Shown: piece by piece, positions 1-8,186 of the stretch
Layout: each line of letters starts with the position of its first letter
Position numbering within the stretch: position 1 is the first letter of the stretch
From: Bacteroidales bacterium
Lineage (GTDB): Bacteria; Bacteroidota; Bacteroidia; Bacteroidales; UBA10428
Length of the DNA: 64,000 nt
Direction of reading: 5' to 3'
Assembly: GCA_016930375.1 (NCBI GenBank)
Contig: JAFGGU010000035.1
Location: 1-64,000 of the forward strand
Made by a program: the position numbers and the translations under genes
Notes under the pieces: generated by a model
What the model saw: only the letters and a program-made list of their open reading frames with translations
Database searches by the model: none
What the model was told of the DNA's origin: nothing

Positions 1-150
1 AACTGTGTGAGCCAACACAGCCCTGAAGGGGCTGAACAACAGACCCGATTGTTTATCAATTCAACCCCTTCGGGGCTGAAAATATTTTCTATCTACTTAC
101 CCGTGGGTTTTCACCCACGGTTATTCAGATTTAACCCCTTCGGGGTAGAA
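1..150. repeat. Cluster of REP-like short palindromes
   Basis: Four small hairpin-forming units lie in 150 bases: CCCTGAAGGGG at 21-31, CCCCTTCGGGG at 65-75 and again at 135-145, and a CCGTGGGT / ACCCACGG inverted repeat at 101-120. The CCCCTTCGGGG units would fold in RNA as a stem closed by a C(UUCG)G tetraloop. Each CCCC/GGGG unit is flanked by a conserved AA or TAA before it and a CTGAA or TAGAA after it. The same two hairpin types recur at 48238-48295. No protein-coding signal is seen, and the 1-248 stretch holds nothing else recognisable. Insertion by a REP-type transposase is only an analogy; none is encoded in the window. Confidence 0.7.
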
Positions 151-248
151 AACAAATCAAAAAATCAAAGAACGCTTATATTATATTTAATAACAATAAT
201 TTACAAATATTTCTAAAAAGTTAACGCATCACCAGTAATCATAAATCT

Positions 249-1910
249 TTAATCATGGACCATTTTTGGCGTCCTTTTAAAAAAAACAAATCCGTTTCTT
301 TCATACAAAAGTTCAGCATCCGGGTATTCCACCAAAAATCTATCTTTTCCGGTTATCTTGATCGAAAAATAAGCATCTTTATCAAGAGGTCCTGTCAAAA
401 GCCATTTTTCATCCCTGTTCATGGCAGGTTTTCTGACTTTGCCATAAAACAAATGCGCATAGCTTTTATATCCGATGGTTTCCAGATAGGCATCCTGATC
501 GCTCACCGAGATGAAAAAATCAATGGCTGCACGCTGTGAATAGGTTTCAACACGGGGTACGATCAACAGCATGGCTATCATCATAAATACAGGGATTGTC
601 CCGCTTAAAATCATGACGGCTTTATCATAGCGGTTTCTTTTCCAGAAGAATGCAAAAAATGTAATGCCCATCAGCAAAACCAGGCCACCCATAAACTCAA
701 AGCCTTTCCATCCGCCGTCAGCCATAAGACACCCTTCCGCAAACGGATCATCAATCCAATTTCGGCCAATGATGAACTCTTTAAACCGGTCGATATAAGT
801 GAGCATGATGGATAGTATTCCCAGCAACAAACCCAGGATCAGGATGATAGCCTGAGTTACGGGCTCCCATAACCGCGTAAAGCTTGCGGCATGGTAAAAT
901 GACCAGGCCGCCAGGAAGGTCAACGGGAAATAACAGAGTGATGAATAATGCACGATCTTGGTCCTTACGATGGTGAACAGGATCAACACCACCCAGAACA
1001 AGATCAGCATCCAGAGATAAAAATCCTTTCCGCGTCCTGACTTTTCGCGGGTTCCAAATAATACCGGCAGGGCAAAAACGGAAGCGGGAAAAACGCCTGC
1101 AAAAAGTACCACAAAGTGATACAACAGAAAACCTCCGTGACCGGCATCCTGGGTTCTGAACAGCCTGATCTGGTAGATCATGAAATCAGCAATCAGGCTG
1201 AATTTCCCTTTCAGGGTCTGGAGGATAAACCAGAAACCACCGGTAAATACAAGTATCAGGATAAATATAAGGACATCGGGAAACCGCATCCTTACCCTGA
1301 ACTTTTTCACCAGCAGAAAAACTGCAATGGTCAGTATAAATACAAGGAGAGCCACCGGACCCTTGGTGAGAATGGCCAGACCGATGAAAAAACCGGCACC
1401 GGCAGCATGATACCTTGATTTTTCAGTCGTTTTGAAATACCTGTAGATCTGCAAGACGCCCAGGAAGATGAACAAATTGAACCACGGATCAATAATCCCC
1501 GATTTGAAATAGAAAAAGGGAAGTATGGAACCGGCATAAAACAGGACCCATAATAAACCGAACCGGTTATCAACCAGTTTTCGGCCGGAATTATAAAGAA
1601 TCAGCAGGGATGCTATGCCACAAATCGCATTGGGGAATCTTGCCGCGAATTCACTGATGCCAAAAATTTTCATGGATAGCACCTGCATCCAGATAAACAA
1701 GGGAGGTTTTTCCCAGAAAGGAATGTAATTGATCTGCACGGTAAGGTAATCTCCCGTTGCGATCATCTCACGCGCTGATTCCGCAAAGTTAATTTCGTCC
1801 CAGTCGAAAAGGTGCACGCCTCCCAGGAACGGAATAAAAAGAACGGCTGCGGACAAGGTTATCAGCAGGTTATTCCTCCAAAGGCTGGTATCAGGCTTTG
1901 TTGCTGTCAT
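249..1910 (-). CDS. GT39/ArnT-type membrane glycosyltransferase
   Basis: A polytopic membrane protein of 553 residues that resembles the GT39/ArnT family, whose members move a sugar from a polyprenyl-phosphate donor onto lipid A, other lipids or protein at the periplasmic face. After a first membrane helix (about 15-32) comes the family's acidic motif DWDE at 36-39, then EKPPL at 67-71 before the second helix. About ten further hydrophobic segments follow, with a short periplasmic C-terminal part. The ATG at 1908-1910 is preferred to an upstream in-frame ATG at 2000, because the latter would overlap most of the end of the PAP2 gene and adds a non-homologous leader. The overlap with the PAP2 gene is then 20 bases. 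It is the last gene of the rseC-rnf operon. The acceptor and sugar cannot be told from sequence. Confidence 0.75.
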   Translation of the reverse strand: MTATKPDTSLWRNNLLITLSAAVLFIPFLGGVHLFDWDEINFAESAREMIATGDYLTVQINYIPFWEKPPLFIWMQVLSMKIFGISEFAARFPNAICGIASLLILYNSGRKLVDNRFGLLWVLFYAGSILPFFYFKSGIIDPWFNLFIFLGVLQIYRYFKTTEKSRYHAAGAGFFIGLAILTKGPVALLVFILTIAVFLLVKKFRVRMRFPDVLIFILILVFTGGFWFILQTLKGKFSLIADFMIYQIRLFRTQDAGHGGFLLYHFVVLFAGVFPASVFALPVLFGTREKSGRGKDFYLWMLILFWVVLILFTIVRTKIVHYSSLCYFPLTFLAAWSFYHAASFTRLWEPVTQAIILILGLLLGILSIMLTYIDRFKEFIIGRNWIDDPFAEGCLMADGGWKGFEFMGGLVLLMGITFFAFFWKRNRYDKAVMILSGTIPVFMMIAMLLIVPRVETYSQRAAIDFFISVSDQDAYLETIGYKSYAHLFYGKVRKPAMNRDEKWLLTGPLDKDAYFSIKITGKDRFLVEYPDAELLYERNGFVFFKRTPKMVHD

Positions 1911-2556
1911 TCCGAAAGAGGTTTTGAATCGTCCAGGCGTACCACTTGCGTTCATCACGGTAAAAAACCAGGTAAAAACCAGTAGCTCCCAGGGTGCCAA
2001 TCATTGAACCGGAATAAATATCGATGAGGAAATGCTGGGAAAGGTAAACTCTTGAGAATGCAACCAGGCATGCCAGAATGAAACAGGCCAGTTTGATATA
2101 CCTGTTCGACGAGATGAGGGCAAAACAAAGAAACAACGCAAAGGCACTGGTGGCATGGCCCGATGGAAAACTTCGTCCGCCAAGGAGTTCTACCCCGTCA
2201 ACAAGATGAAGCGAGGCTTTGTCATGAAAATATCTTGAAGGTCTTGTCACATCCTCAAAAAATGCTCTTTTCAGGATTTGTGCGAATAAACCGGTTGAAA
2301 AGTAAGAAACCACAAGAAAGATAAAATGCCTTAAAGAGTAAAAAAGCAATACCACAGCTGGCAGGATGATAAATAATCCATCGCCCAGGAATGTAATATG
2401 CCTGAACAGCCAGTCGGAGAAATCAGAGTTGAACTGGTTAATCCAGAGATGAATTTCCGGTTTGGTGAATAGGATCAAAACCGGTATCAAAGCCAGCAAT
2501 AGGATCAGGTAGGGAATATAAAATAAACCATTATCTTTCAGTGTTTTAACTAACAT
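1891..2556 (-). CDS. PAP2-family membrane phosphatase
   Basis: A 221-residue integral membrane phosphatase of the PAP2 (type 2 phosphatidic acid phosphatase) family. The three catalytic motifs are present in order: KRAFFEDVTRP at 96-106, PSGH at 131-134, and SRVYLSQHFLIDIYSG at 168-183 with the nucleophilic His. About five to six hydrophobic helices surround them. Bacterial relatives remove phosphate from undecaprenyl pyrophosphate, phosphatidylglycerol phosphate or lipid A. The next gene, overlapping by 20 bases, is a GT39-type transferase that would use polyprenyl-phosphate sugar. A joint role in envelope lipid or lipid A modification is therefore a reasonable inference, not shown. It starts 30 bases after rnfA and is probably cotranscribed with the rnf genes. 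Confidence 0.85.
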   Translation of the reverse strand: MLVKTLKDNGLFYIPYLILLLALIPVLILFTKPEIHLWINQFNSDFSDWLFRHITFLGDGLFIILPAVVLLFYSLRHFIFLVVSYFSTGLFAQILKRAFFEDVTRPSRYFHDKASLHLVDGVELLGGRSFPSGHATSAFALFLCFALISSNRYIKLACFILACLVAFSRVYLSQHFLIDIYSGSMIGTLGATGFYLVFYRDERKWYAWTIQNLFRNDSNKA

Positions 2557-2586
2557 TTTTTGAGTTTAATACCTTGTCCCTCGTCC

Positions 2587-3162
2587 CTATTTTACAATAC
2601 CTGAGAATCCCATGAATGCCAGTGAGAGCAATCCTGCTGTAACAAGTGACAGTGGAAAACCTTTCATGTTTTTAGGTGTATCCGTGAGCGCAAGCTGTTC
2701 ACGGATTCCGGCCATAAGAATCAATGCAAGCGTAAAACCAACTGCAATACTTGCGGCATATACAACACTCATAACGATTGTATATTCTTTTTGCACCGCA
2801 AGGATTGCGATTCCCAGAACGGCACAATTGGTCGTTATTAAAGGAAGATAAATACCGAGCGCCTGATAAAGTGCAGGTACGGCTTTTTTCAAAATGATCT
2901 CAACCACCTGTACAAGAAATGCAATGACGAAAATGAAGGAAATCGTCTGCATAAATTCAATATGCAAAGGTAATAACACATAGTTGTATATCAGGTAGGT
3001 AACTAAATTGGCCAGGGACATCACAAAGATCACGGCCATGCCCATTCCCAGGGAAGTATTTATTTTACCGGAAACACCGAGAAAGGGACAAATACCGAGG
3101 AATTGCACCAGGACAACGTTGTTGACCAATACGGCGGAAATGATCAGGAGTATGTATTCCAT
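2587..3162 (-). CDS. rnfA: Rnf complex subunit RnfA
   Basis: A membrane subunit (191 residues) of the Rnf complex, which couples electron transfer between reduced ferredoxin and NAD to Na+ or H+ transport. The protein has six predicted transmembrane helices. It carries the family's paired half-motifs: NNVVLVQFLGICPFLG near residues 14-29 and LPLITTNCAVLG near 106-117. The Cys residues in these two halves (C25 and C113) are those that, in solved Rnf/Nqr structures, hold an iron-sulfur centre between RnfA and RnfE. Length and sequence are normal for the family. It is the last rnf gene in the order B-C-D-G-E-A, with 10 bases separating it from rnfE. Confidence 0.95.
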   Translation of the reverse strand: MEYILLIISAVLVNNVVLVQFLGICPFLGVSGKINTSLGMGMAVIFVMSLANLVTYLIYNYVLLPLHIEFMQTISFIFVIAFLVQVVEIILKKAVPALYQALGIYLPLITTNCAVLGIAILAVQKEYTIVMSVVYAASIAVGFTLALILMAGIREQLALTDTPKNMKGFPLSLVTAGLLSLAFMGFSGIVK

Positions 3163-3172
3163 GTGTATTGTT

Positions 3173-3769
3173 TTATATGTTGAATTTCAATTTAATTCGA
3201 TTCATGATGGCAATCAGAAGGCCATAGGTAATAAAGGCGCCAGGAGGAAGGACAAAAACAAGGATGGTAGATGCATTCTCACCCATTAATCTCAGGTCGA
3301 ACAGTGTTCCGTTACCCAGAATTTCACGGATAGAGGCAAGTAAAGTTATTGCCAATGTAAAACCCAGTCCCATTCCTAAACCATCAAGGATGGCAGGTAA
3401 AACCTTGCTTTTCTGTGCAAAAGCTTCTGCACGTCCCAGAATTATGCAATTCACAACGATCAGGGGAATAAAAATGCCGAGAGCACTGTACAGATCGGGC
3501 GTAAATGCCTTCATTACCAGGTCAACAATGGTCACAAATGTGGCTATGACAAGTATAAATGCGGCAATCCTCACCTTATCGGGGATGTAGTTTTTAAGAA
3601 GGGAGATTAAAAGGTTTGAACACACAAGGACGAAAGTGGTCGCCGCGCCCATGCCCAGTCCGTTAACAGCTGCTGTAGTTACAGCCAGAGTCGGACATGT
3701 CCCCAGAACCAGGACCAGAGACGGGTTTTCTTTAATAAGTCCGTTGGTAAAGTATTTTAAATTTCCCAT
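3173..3769 (-). CDS. rnfE: Rnf complex subunit RnfE
   Basis: A membrane subunit (198 residues) of the Rnf ferredoxin:NAD oxidoreductase, homologous to RnfA and NqrD/E, with about six membrane helices. Motifs include NPSLVLVLGTCPTLAVT near 15-31 and IPLIVVNCIILGRAEAFA near 100-117, the latter typical of RnfE/NqrD. The two Cys residues mirror those of RnfA and are expected to share the intramembrane iron centre. The protein packs against RnfA in an inverted-topology pair in the known complexes. It lies between rnfG, 24 bases upstream, and rnfA, all on the minus strand in one operon. Nothing unusual was seen in length or composition. Confidence 0.95.
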   Translation of the reverse strand: MGNLKYFTNGLIKENPSLVLVLGTCPTLAVTTAAVNGLGMGAATTFVLVCSNLLISLLKNYIPDKVRIAAFILVIATFVTIVDLVMKAFTPDLYSALGIFIPLIVVNCIILGRAEAFAQKSKVLPAILDGLGMGLGFTLAITLLASIREILGNGTLFDLRLMGENASTILVFVLPPGAFITYGLLIAIMNRIKLKFNI

Positions 3770-3793
3770 GGCTTCCGAGAAAAAAGTTTTGGA

Positions 3794-4369
3794 TTATTCA
3801 TTATATAATGAATCATTTACAATAATAAAAGTATCAAATGCCCGCTGTAAGGCATCGCAATAAGCCCGCGAACTTACAGTTGCAGCAGTTATTGCATCAA
3901 CCTGGCCACCGTCTTTCCTGACTCTCAGAACATATTCTTCCGGATTTTTTCCCAGGAACTGATTGCTGAATTTCAGATCCGACATTTTCGTCCCGAGGCC
4001 GGGTGTCTCCTTATGAGAGAGTACTGTTACCTGGTGAATGGAACTGTCCGGCAGAAATCCGGCCATTAATTCAATATGTCCGCCGAATCCCTTTTCTGTA
4101 TAGGTTTTTATGGCATACCCCACCGGCTGGTTTTGTTTGCTCAGGCGGTAAACTATTACACCGTCTTGTTCGGTTTTTGCTGCATTCGGATCACTGTCGA
4201 ATTCAGGAAGAACCTGCCGGATGGCCGCAATTTCCTTTTGTTGTGCGGCAGCCTCAATCGGGCCTTTGGTTCTCAGATATACAAAGGCAAGTGCTGCTGA
4301 CATAACCATGGATAGCAGCACCAGGGACAGGAGCATATTTCCCAGCGTGGACTCAAGTTTCTTAGCCAT
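3794..4369 (-). CDS. rnfG: Rnf complex FMN-binding subunit RnfG
   Basis: A membrane-anchored subunit (191 residues) of Rnf that carries a covalently bound FMN on the outer face. One N-terminal helix (about 10-32) is followed by a soluble FMN-binding domain with GFGGHIE near 94-100 and the flavinylation site TAATVSS at 161-167. The expected flavin-bearing residue is Thr164. The site reads TAAT where the textbook consensus is (S/T)GAT; the Gly to Ala change is small and the rest of the domain looks intact. A strong Shine-Dalgarno sequence (GGAGG, seven bases upstream of ATG) lies inside the 3' end of rnfD, and the two genes overlap by 8 bases. Flavinylation would need an ApbE transferase, which is not in this window. 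Confidence 0.93.
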   Translation of the reverse strand: MAKKLESTLGNMLLSLVLLSMVMSAALAFVYLRTKGPIEAAAQQKEIAAIRQVLPEFDSDPNAAKTEQDGVIVYRLSKQNQPVGYAIKTYTEKGFGGHIELMAGFLPDSSIHQVTVLSHKETPGLGTKMSDLKFSNQFLGKNPEEYVLRVRKDGGQVDAITAATVSSRAYCDALQRAFDTFIIVNDSLYNE

Positions 4370-5363
4370 GTTTCACCTCCTCTCCGAAGCGTTTTGGCTT
4401 GATATACTTGTTAATAAGCGGAACAAAGGCATTCATGATCAGGATGGCAAAGGAAACTCCCTCGGGATATGCGCCAAAAACCCTGATAACAACTGTAATA
4501 ATGCCGATGCCGGCGGCATAGATGATCATGCCTGTTTTGGTCATGGGTGAAGTCACCAGGTCGGTTGCCATATAAATAGCTCCCAGCATAAGACCACCTG
4601 TAAGTATATGAAACAGGGGTGTGGCGTTCTTATCGGGATTTGCCAGCCATAAAATTCCGGTGAATACAAAAACGGTGGCCACTGTGAACACGGGAATGTG
4701 CCAGGTAAGGATTCGTTTATACAATAACCAGAAAAAGCCGAGGACCAGTGCCAGTGCGGATATTTCTCCCAGTGATCCGCCCATTTGACCCAGGAATAAC
4801 TGCATGTGATCGGGTATCTGGTTCATGACATCGGGCAGGGATTCCCCATTGCGCACAGCTTCTTTTAAGATGCCCAGCGGAGTTGCCCCCGTAGCGGCAT
4901 CGAGGTATTGCATCCTTGATTCAACTGGCAATGGCCAGCTTGTCATCTGAACAGGAAAGGAGATCAGCAGGAATACGCGACCTACGAGTGCAGGATTGAA
5001 TGGATTATTTCCCAGACCGCCATAAGTCATTTTTCCAATGCCGATGGCAAACACAGCTCCAAGTACAACCATCCACCAAGGCAGGTTCGAAGGCAGGTTA
5101 AATGCCAACAGTAGACCCGTAACAATGGCAGAGCCATCGTGAATCCGAACCTCTGTTTTCATCATGTATTTCTGAATAGTCAATTCGGCAAGGACGCAGG
5201 TGATCACCGAAATTGTTGTAATGATTAAAGCACCAAGTCCGAAAACGTAGAGTGTCACCAGAAATGCCGGAATCAGTGAGATTACCACACCCTGCATCAG
5301 TTTTTCAACGGATTGATCACTGGCGATATGCGGAGACGGTGAAACGGTTAATAGTCTGCTCAT
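4362..5363 (-). CDS. rnfD: Rnf complex subunit RnfD
   Basis: A polytopic membrane subunit (333 residues) of Rnf, related to NqrB, with around nine to ten helices and a covalently bound FMN. The flavinylation motif TGATP is at 158-162, with Thr161 the likely attachment residue. It also has the conserved GGLGNNPFNPALVGRVFL stretch (about 115-132) typical of the family. The start ATG (5361-5363) overlaps the rnfC stop by one base, so translation is probably coupled. The end overlaps rnfG by 8 bases. In known complexes RnfD helps form the cation path with RnfA and RnfE. No anomalies were seen. Confidence 0.95.
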   Translation of the reverse strand: MSRLLTVSPSPHIASDQSVEKLMQGVVISLIPAFLVTLYVFGLGALIITTISVITCVLAELTIQKYMMKTEVRIHDGSAIVTGLLLAFNLPSNLPWWMVVLGAVFAIGIGKMTYGGLGNNPFNPALVGRVFLLISFPVQMTSWPLPVESRMQYLDAATGATPLGILKEAVRNGESLPDVMNQIPDHMQLFLGQMGGSLGEISALALVLGFFWLLYKRILTWHIPVFTVATVFVFTGILWLANPDKNATPLFHILTGGLMLGAIYMATDLVTSPMTKTGMIIYAAGIGIITVVIRVFGAYPEGVSFAILIMNAFVPLINKYIKPKRFGEEVKHG

Positions 5364-6694
5364 TATTTCTTTCTTGTTCTGATTATTTTACCAACATTGG
5401 ATTTCCCCAGCCTGATGAAGTCGAGCAGCGGACGGCTTGCCGGACAGGTGTAACTGCAGGAACCACATTCAATGCAATCCATCACATGCTCGGTTTCAAG
5501 CCTGTCAAATAAACTCCGCTCAGACAGCGTCATGAGGAGATAGGGTTCAAGTCCCATGGGACATACCGTAACACATTTTGCACACCGAATGCAGGGCTGG
5601 GTCTTTAACCTGGTTGATTCTTCTTCGGCAAGGATCAGTATACCTGATGTTCCTTTCACAACGGGTATATTGGTACCTGATAAAGCCTTGCCCATCATAG
5701 GACCGCCACTGATGACTTTGCCTGCATTCTCAGGCATTCCGCCTGCCGCTTCAATTAAATCAGATATGGAGGTGCCGATCCTGGCTATGAAATTGGATGG
5801 ATTTTTGACAGCCTTTCCGGTAACTGTAACAATTCTGTCAATCAGGGGTTTGTTTTTCTGTACAGCCTCATAAACAGCAAACACCGTTCCAACATTGAAA
5901 GCAACAACACCCACATCTACCGGCAGGCCTCCTGAGGGAACCTCGCGGCCGGTAATGGCCTTAATGAGCTGTTTCTCACCACCCTGAGGATATTTTACCT
6001 GCAGGGCAAATACCTCTATGCCATCCAGTGCAGAAGCCAGGTCTCTCATCTTTTCAATGGCGTCGGGCTTGTTGTTTTCGATGCCAATGTATGCTTTGTT
6101 TACCTGAAGCGCTTTTTTCAACAACTGAATGCCGACCATGATTTCTTCGCCTTTTTCCAGCATGAGCGCATGATCTGAAGTAAGGTAGGGTTCACATTCA
6201 ACGCCGTTTATAACAAGACATTCAGCTTTTTTTCCCCTGGGTACGGTAAGTTTCACGTGTGTGGGGAAGGTGGCGCCTCCCATACCAACAATGCCAGCTT
6301 CTGTAATCCGCTTCAGGATTTCAGGCCCGTCATAACGGATCTCTTTGTCCAGGTTAGTGTCCAGATTAATACCATCCTCCCATTCATCACCCGCAACATC
6401 AATGAATACAGCCTGGCGCCGGTAACCGCTGACATCCTGCACTTCTTCGATTCTGGAAACTTTACCGGATACAGAAGAATGAATGTTGCCGGATAAAAAA
6501 CCTTCTCCCCTGGCAATGATCTGTCCGGTTTTTACTTCATCTCCTTTGTTTACAATTACCTTGGCGGGGGCTCCCATGTGCTGCGATAGCAATATCGCCA
6601 CAGTCCCGGGGACAGGCAATACCTGTATGGGCTTGTGCGCCGATAATTTGCTTTCAGGCGGATGAATACCCCCTTTATGAAACGTTCTTAACAC
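5363..6694 (-). CDS. rnfC: Rnf complex NADH/flavin subunit RnfC
   Basis: A peripheral subunit (443 residues) of Rnf that binds FMN and NAD(H) and two [4Fe-4S] clusters, and passes electrons between ferredoxin-side RnfB and NAD. The N-terminus HKGGIHPPESK is the classic RnfC start. A Gly-rich GIVGMGGATFPTH nucleotide-binding loop follows at about residue 130. Two cluster motifs close the protein: Cys 368/371/374/378 and Cys 407/410/413/417. The start codon is GTG (6692-6694); the family-typical N-terminus begins right there, so no better ATG start exists. It lies 11 bases after rnfB. Length is close to the short form of the family, without the long Ala/Lys-rich tail of enterobacterial RnfC. 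Confidence 0.95.
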   Translation of the reverse strand: MLRTFHKGGIHPPESKLSAHKPIQVLPVPGTVAILLSQHMGAPAKVIVNKGDEVKTGQIIARGEGFLSGNIHSSVSGKVSRIEEVQDVSGYRRQAVFIDVAGDEWEDGINLDTNLDKEIRYDGPEILKRITEAGIVGMGGATFPTHVKLTVPRGKKAECLVINGVECEPYLTSDHALMLEKGEEIMVGIQLLKKALQVNKAYIGIENNKPDAIEKMRDLASALDGIEVFALQVKYPQGGEKQLIKAITGREVPSGGLPVDVGVVAFNVGTVFAVYEAVQKNKPLIDRIVTVTGKAVKNPSNFIARIGTSISDLIEAAGGMPENAGKVISGGPMMGKALSGTNIPVVKGTSGILILAEEESTRLKTQPCIRCAKCVTVCPMGLEPYLLMTLSERSLFDRLETEHVMDCIECGSCSYTCPASRPLLDFIRLGKSNVGKIIRTRKK

Positions 6695-6705
6695 GGTTTT
6701 CTTTT

Positions 6706-7575
6706 TTATATATTAACTGTACTTTCAGAAGTCTGCTCATCCACTTTCGGCTTTCTTACCGGAAATCCAACTTCGATAATGCTGTTGGTCGGGCATTCGG
6801 TCACACACTTGCGGCATAATTTACACTTGTCCGAATCAATAAATGCCAGGTTATTTTTCATAACAATGGCTTCGTAAGGGCATACCTTAAAACACTTGGT
6901 ACAACCGATGCAGGCAACAGCGCAGTTCTTTTTAGCCACACCACCCTTGTCTTCATTCATGCAGGCAACATAGATCTTTTTATCACCTTTCCATCGCTTC
7001 CTTAGCTCAAAGAGATTCCTTGGACAGGCTTTCACGCAGGCTCCGCAGGCAGTGCATTTTTCATCATTTACCACGGGCAGTCCGGTAACAGGATCCATAT
7101 GCAATGCATCAAAATTGCAAACTACAACACAGTCACCGAATCCGTGACATCCATACTGGCATCCGGTTTCACCGCTGTACAGGGCGGAGGCAATGGTACA
7201 GGATTGTGCTCCGTCATACCTGTTGGTACGTGGCCGGTTTTCACAGGTCCCGTTGCAGCGCAATACAGCTACCCGCGGATCCTGTTTTACGGCCTCACGG
7301 CCAAGGATCCCGGCAATCCTCGACATGGTTTCGTTACCGCCAACCGGACAGTACAGCCCTTCAAAAGTCACTGATTTTACCAGTGTTTCTGCAAAATTAC
7401 GGCATCCGGCATAACCACATCCGCCGCAATTGGCGGCAGGCAATTCCGCTTCCACAATATCAATTCTGGGATCTTCAAATACTTTGAAACGTTGCGCCAC
7501 AAAATACAACGCAATGGCAGCAACAGTTCCAAGCAGGCTTAAGGATAATATCGTATATAAGATTGTGGTAGTCAT
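6706..7575 (-). CDS. rnfB: Rnf complex iron-sulfur subunit RnfB
   Basis: The ferredoxin-interacting subunit (289 residues) of Rnf. One N-terminal membrane anchor (about 5-27) is followed by a CxxCxxxxC...C cluster domain (Cys 50, 53, 58, 76). Several further [4Fe-4S] sites follow: Cys 139/143/149/153, 174/177/180/184, 222/225/228/232 and 251/254/257/261. This richness in clusters is typical of the anaerobe-type RnfB rather than the short proteobacterial form. The gene follows the RseC-like gene with one base between stop and start, so coupling is likely, and it heads the rnf genes in the order B-C-D-G-E-A. The complex would let the cell gain ion-motive force from reduced ferredoxin, or drive ferredoxin reduction. 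Confidence 0.95.
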   Translation of the reverse strand: MTTTILYTILSLSLLGTVAAIALYFVAQRFKVFEDPRIDIVEAELPAANCGGCGYAGCRNFAETLVKSVTFEGLYCPVGGNETMSRIAGILGREAVKQDPRVAVLRCNGTCENRPRTNRYDGAQSCTIASALYSGETGCQYGCHGFGDCVVVCNFDALHMDPVTGLPVVNDEKCTACGACVKACPRNLFELRKRWKGDKKIYVACMNEDKGGVAKKNCAVACIGCTKCFKVCPYEAIVMKNNLAFIDSDKCKLCRKCVTECPTNSIIEVGFPVRKPKVDEQTSESTVNI

Positions 7576-7576
7576 T

Positions 7577-7999
7577 TCATACAGTTTTACGGATGGTGAA
7601 CGTGAATTTCTTTTTTAGTTTTTCCCGGAACACATATAACATAAAGTAGTATGGAACAAGCATCCCCAGGGAAATCAACCCGGACAGCCATTCCTGAAGT
7701 CCAAGTGCATTTAGCAGAATCAGCACGGAGATCAATACCAGGAAGGGCAGAAGATAGCCCAGCAATACCGCATTATTGCCCATACTGCGGGAAATGGTCA
7801 CCTCAACATGATCTCCGATCCTGAAATCGGTTCTGTCATCCCTGGTTTTAATAATTCTTTCTCCGATTTCTGCCAGGTTGCAAATGCTACTGGCATTACA
7901 ATGGCCGCAGGCATCCTCCCGGTGAATTCTCACCGTGATCCTGTGATCAATAACTTCTTCCACAGTTCCCTTCTGTGCAACACAGGCATAGGTGTCCAT
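7577..7999 (-). CDS. RseC/MucC-family (SoxR-reducing) membrane protein
   Basis: A 140-residue protein of the RseC/MucC family. The N-terminal cytoplasmic domain carries a Cys motif CGHCNASSIC (Cys 31, 34, 40) that probably binds a metal or iron-sulfur centre. Two membrane helices follow at about 79-98 and 104-122, then a basic C-terminal tail. In E. coli rseC belongs to the SoxR-reducing system together with rsx genes, which are rnf homologues. Its position as first gene of an rnf operon fits that known partnership. One base separates its stop from rnfB. The divergent ftsK gene begins 187 bases away; that AT-rich gap holds both promoters, but I found no convincing -7 box there. Confidence 0.85.
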   Translation of the reverse strand: MDTYACVAQKGTVEEVIDHRITVRIHREDACGHCNASSICNLAEIGERIIKTRDDRTDFRIGDHVEVTISRSMGNNAVLLGYLLPFLVLISVLILLNALGLQEWLSGLISLGMLVPYYFMLYVFREKLKKKFTFTIRKTV

Positions 8000-8186
8000 G
8001 CTGGTAGTTCCTGTTAACTAAGAGGCATAAAAATAATAAGGTTCAAAGAACAAATAACCAAAATTTATCATTATTGGATAATTTAGGATGATTATAAATA
8101 AGAACTGTGAATAACATTTTTAAAGTACTTTCAGTTTGTATCATGTACTGTTGTATTTTAGCAGACCATAGAATGTTGCGATCACA

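Noticed and set aside
7-216. A 69-residue open frame
   Set aside because: It consists of the palindromic repeats at 21-145 and has no protein-like composition.
3794-4369. Loss of FMN binding in RnfG because of TAAT instead of (S/T)GAT
   Set aside because: The flavin-bearing Thr and following residues are kept; the Gly to Ala change is mild and the rest of the gene is intact.
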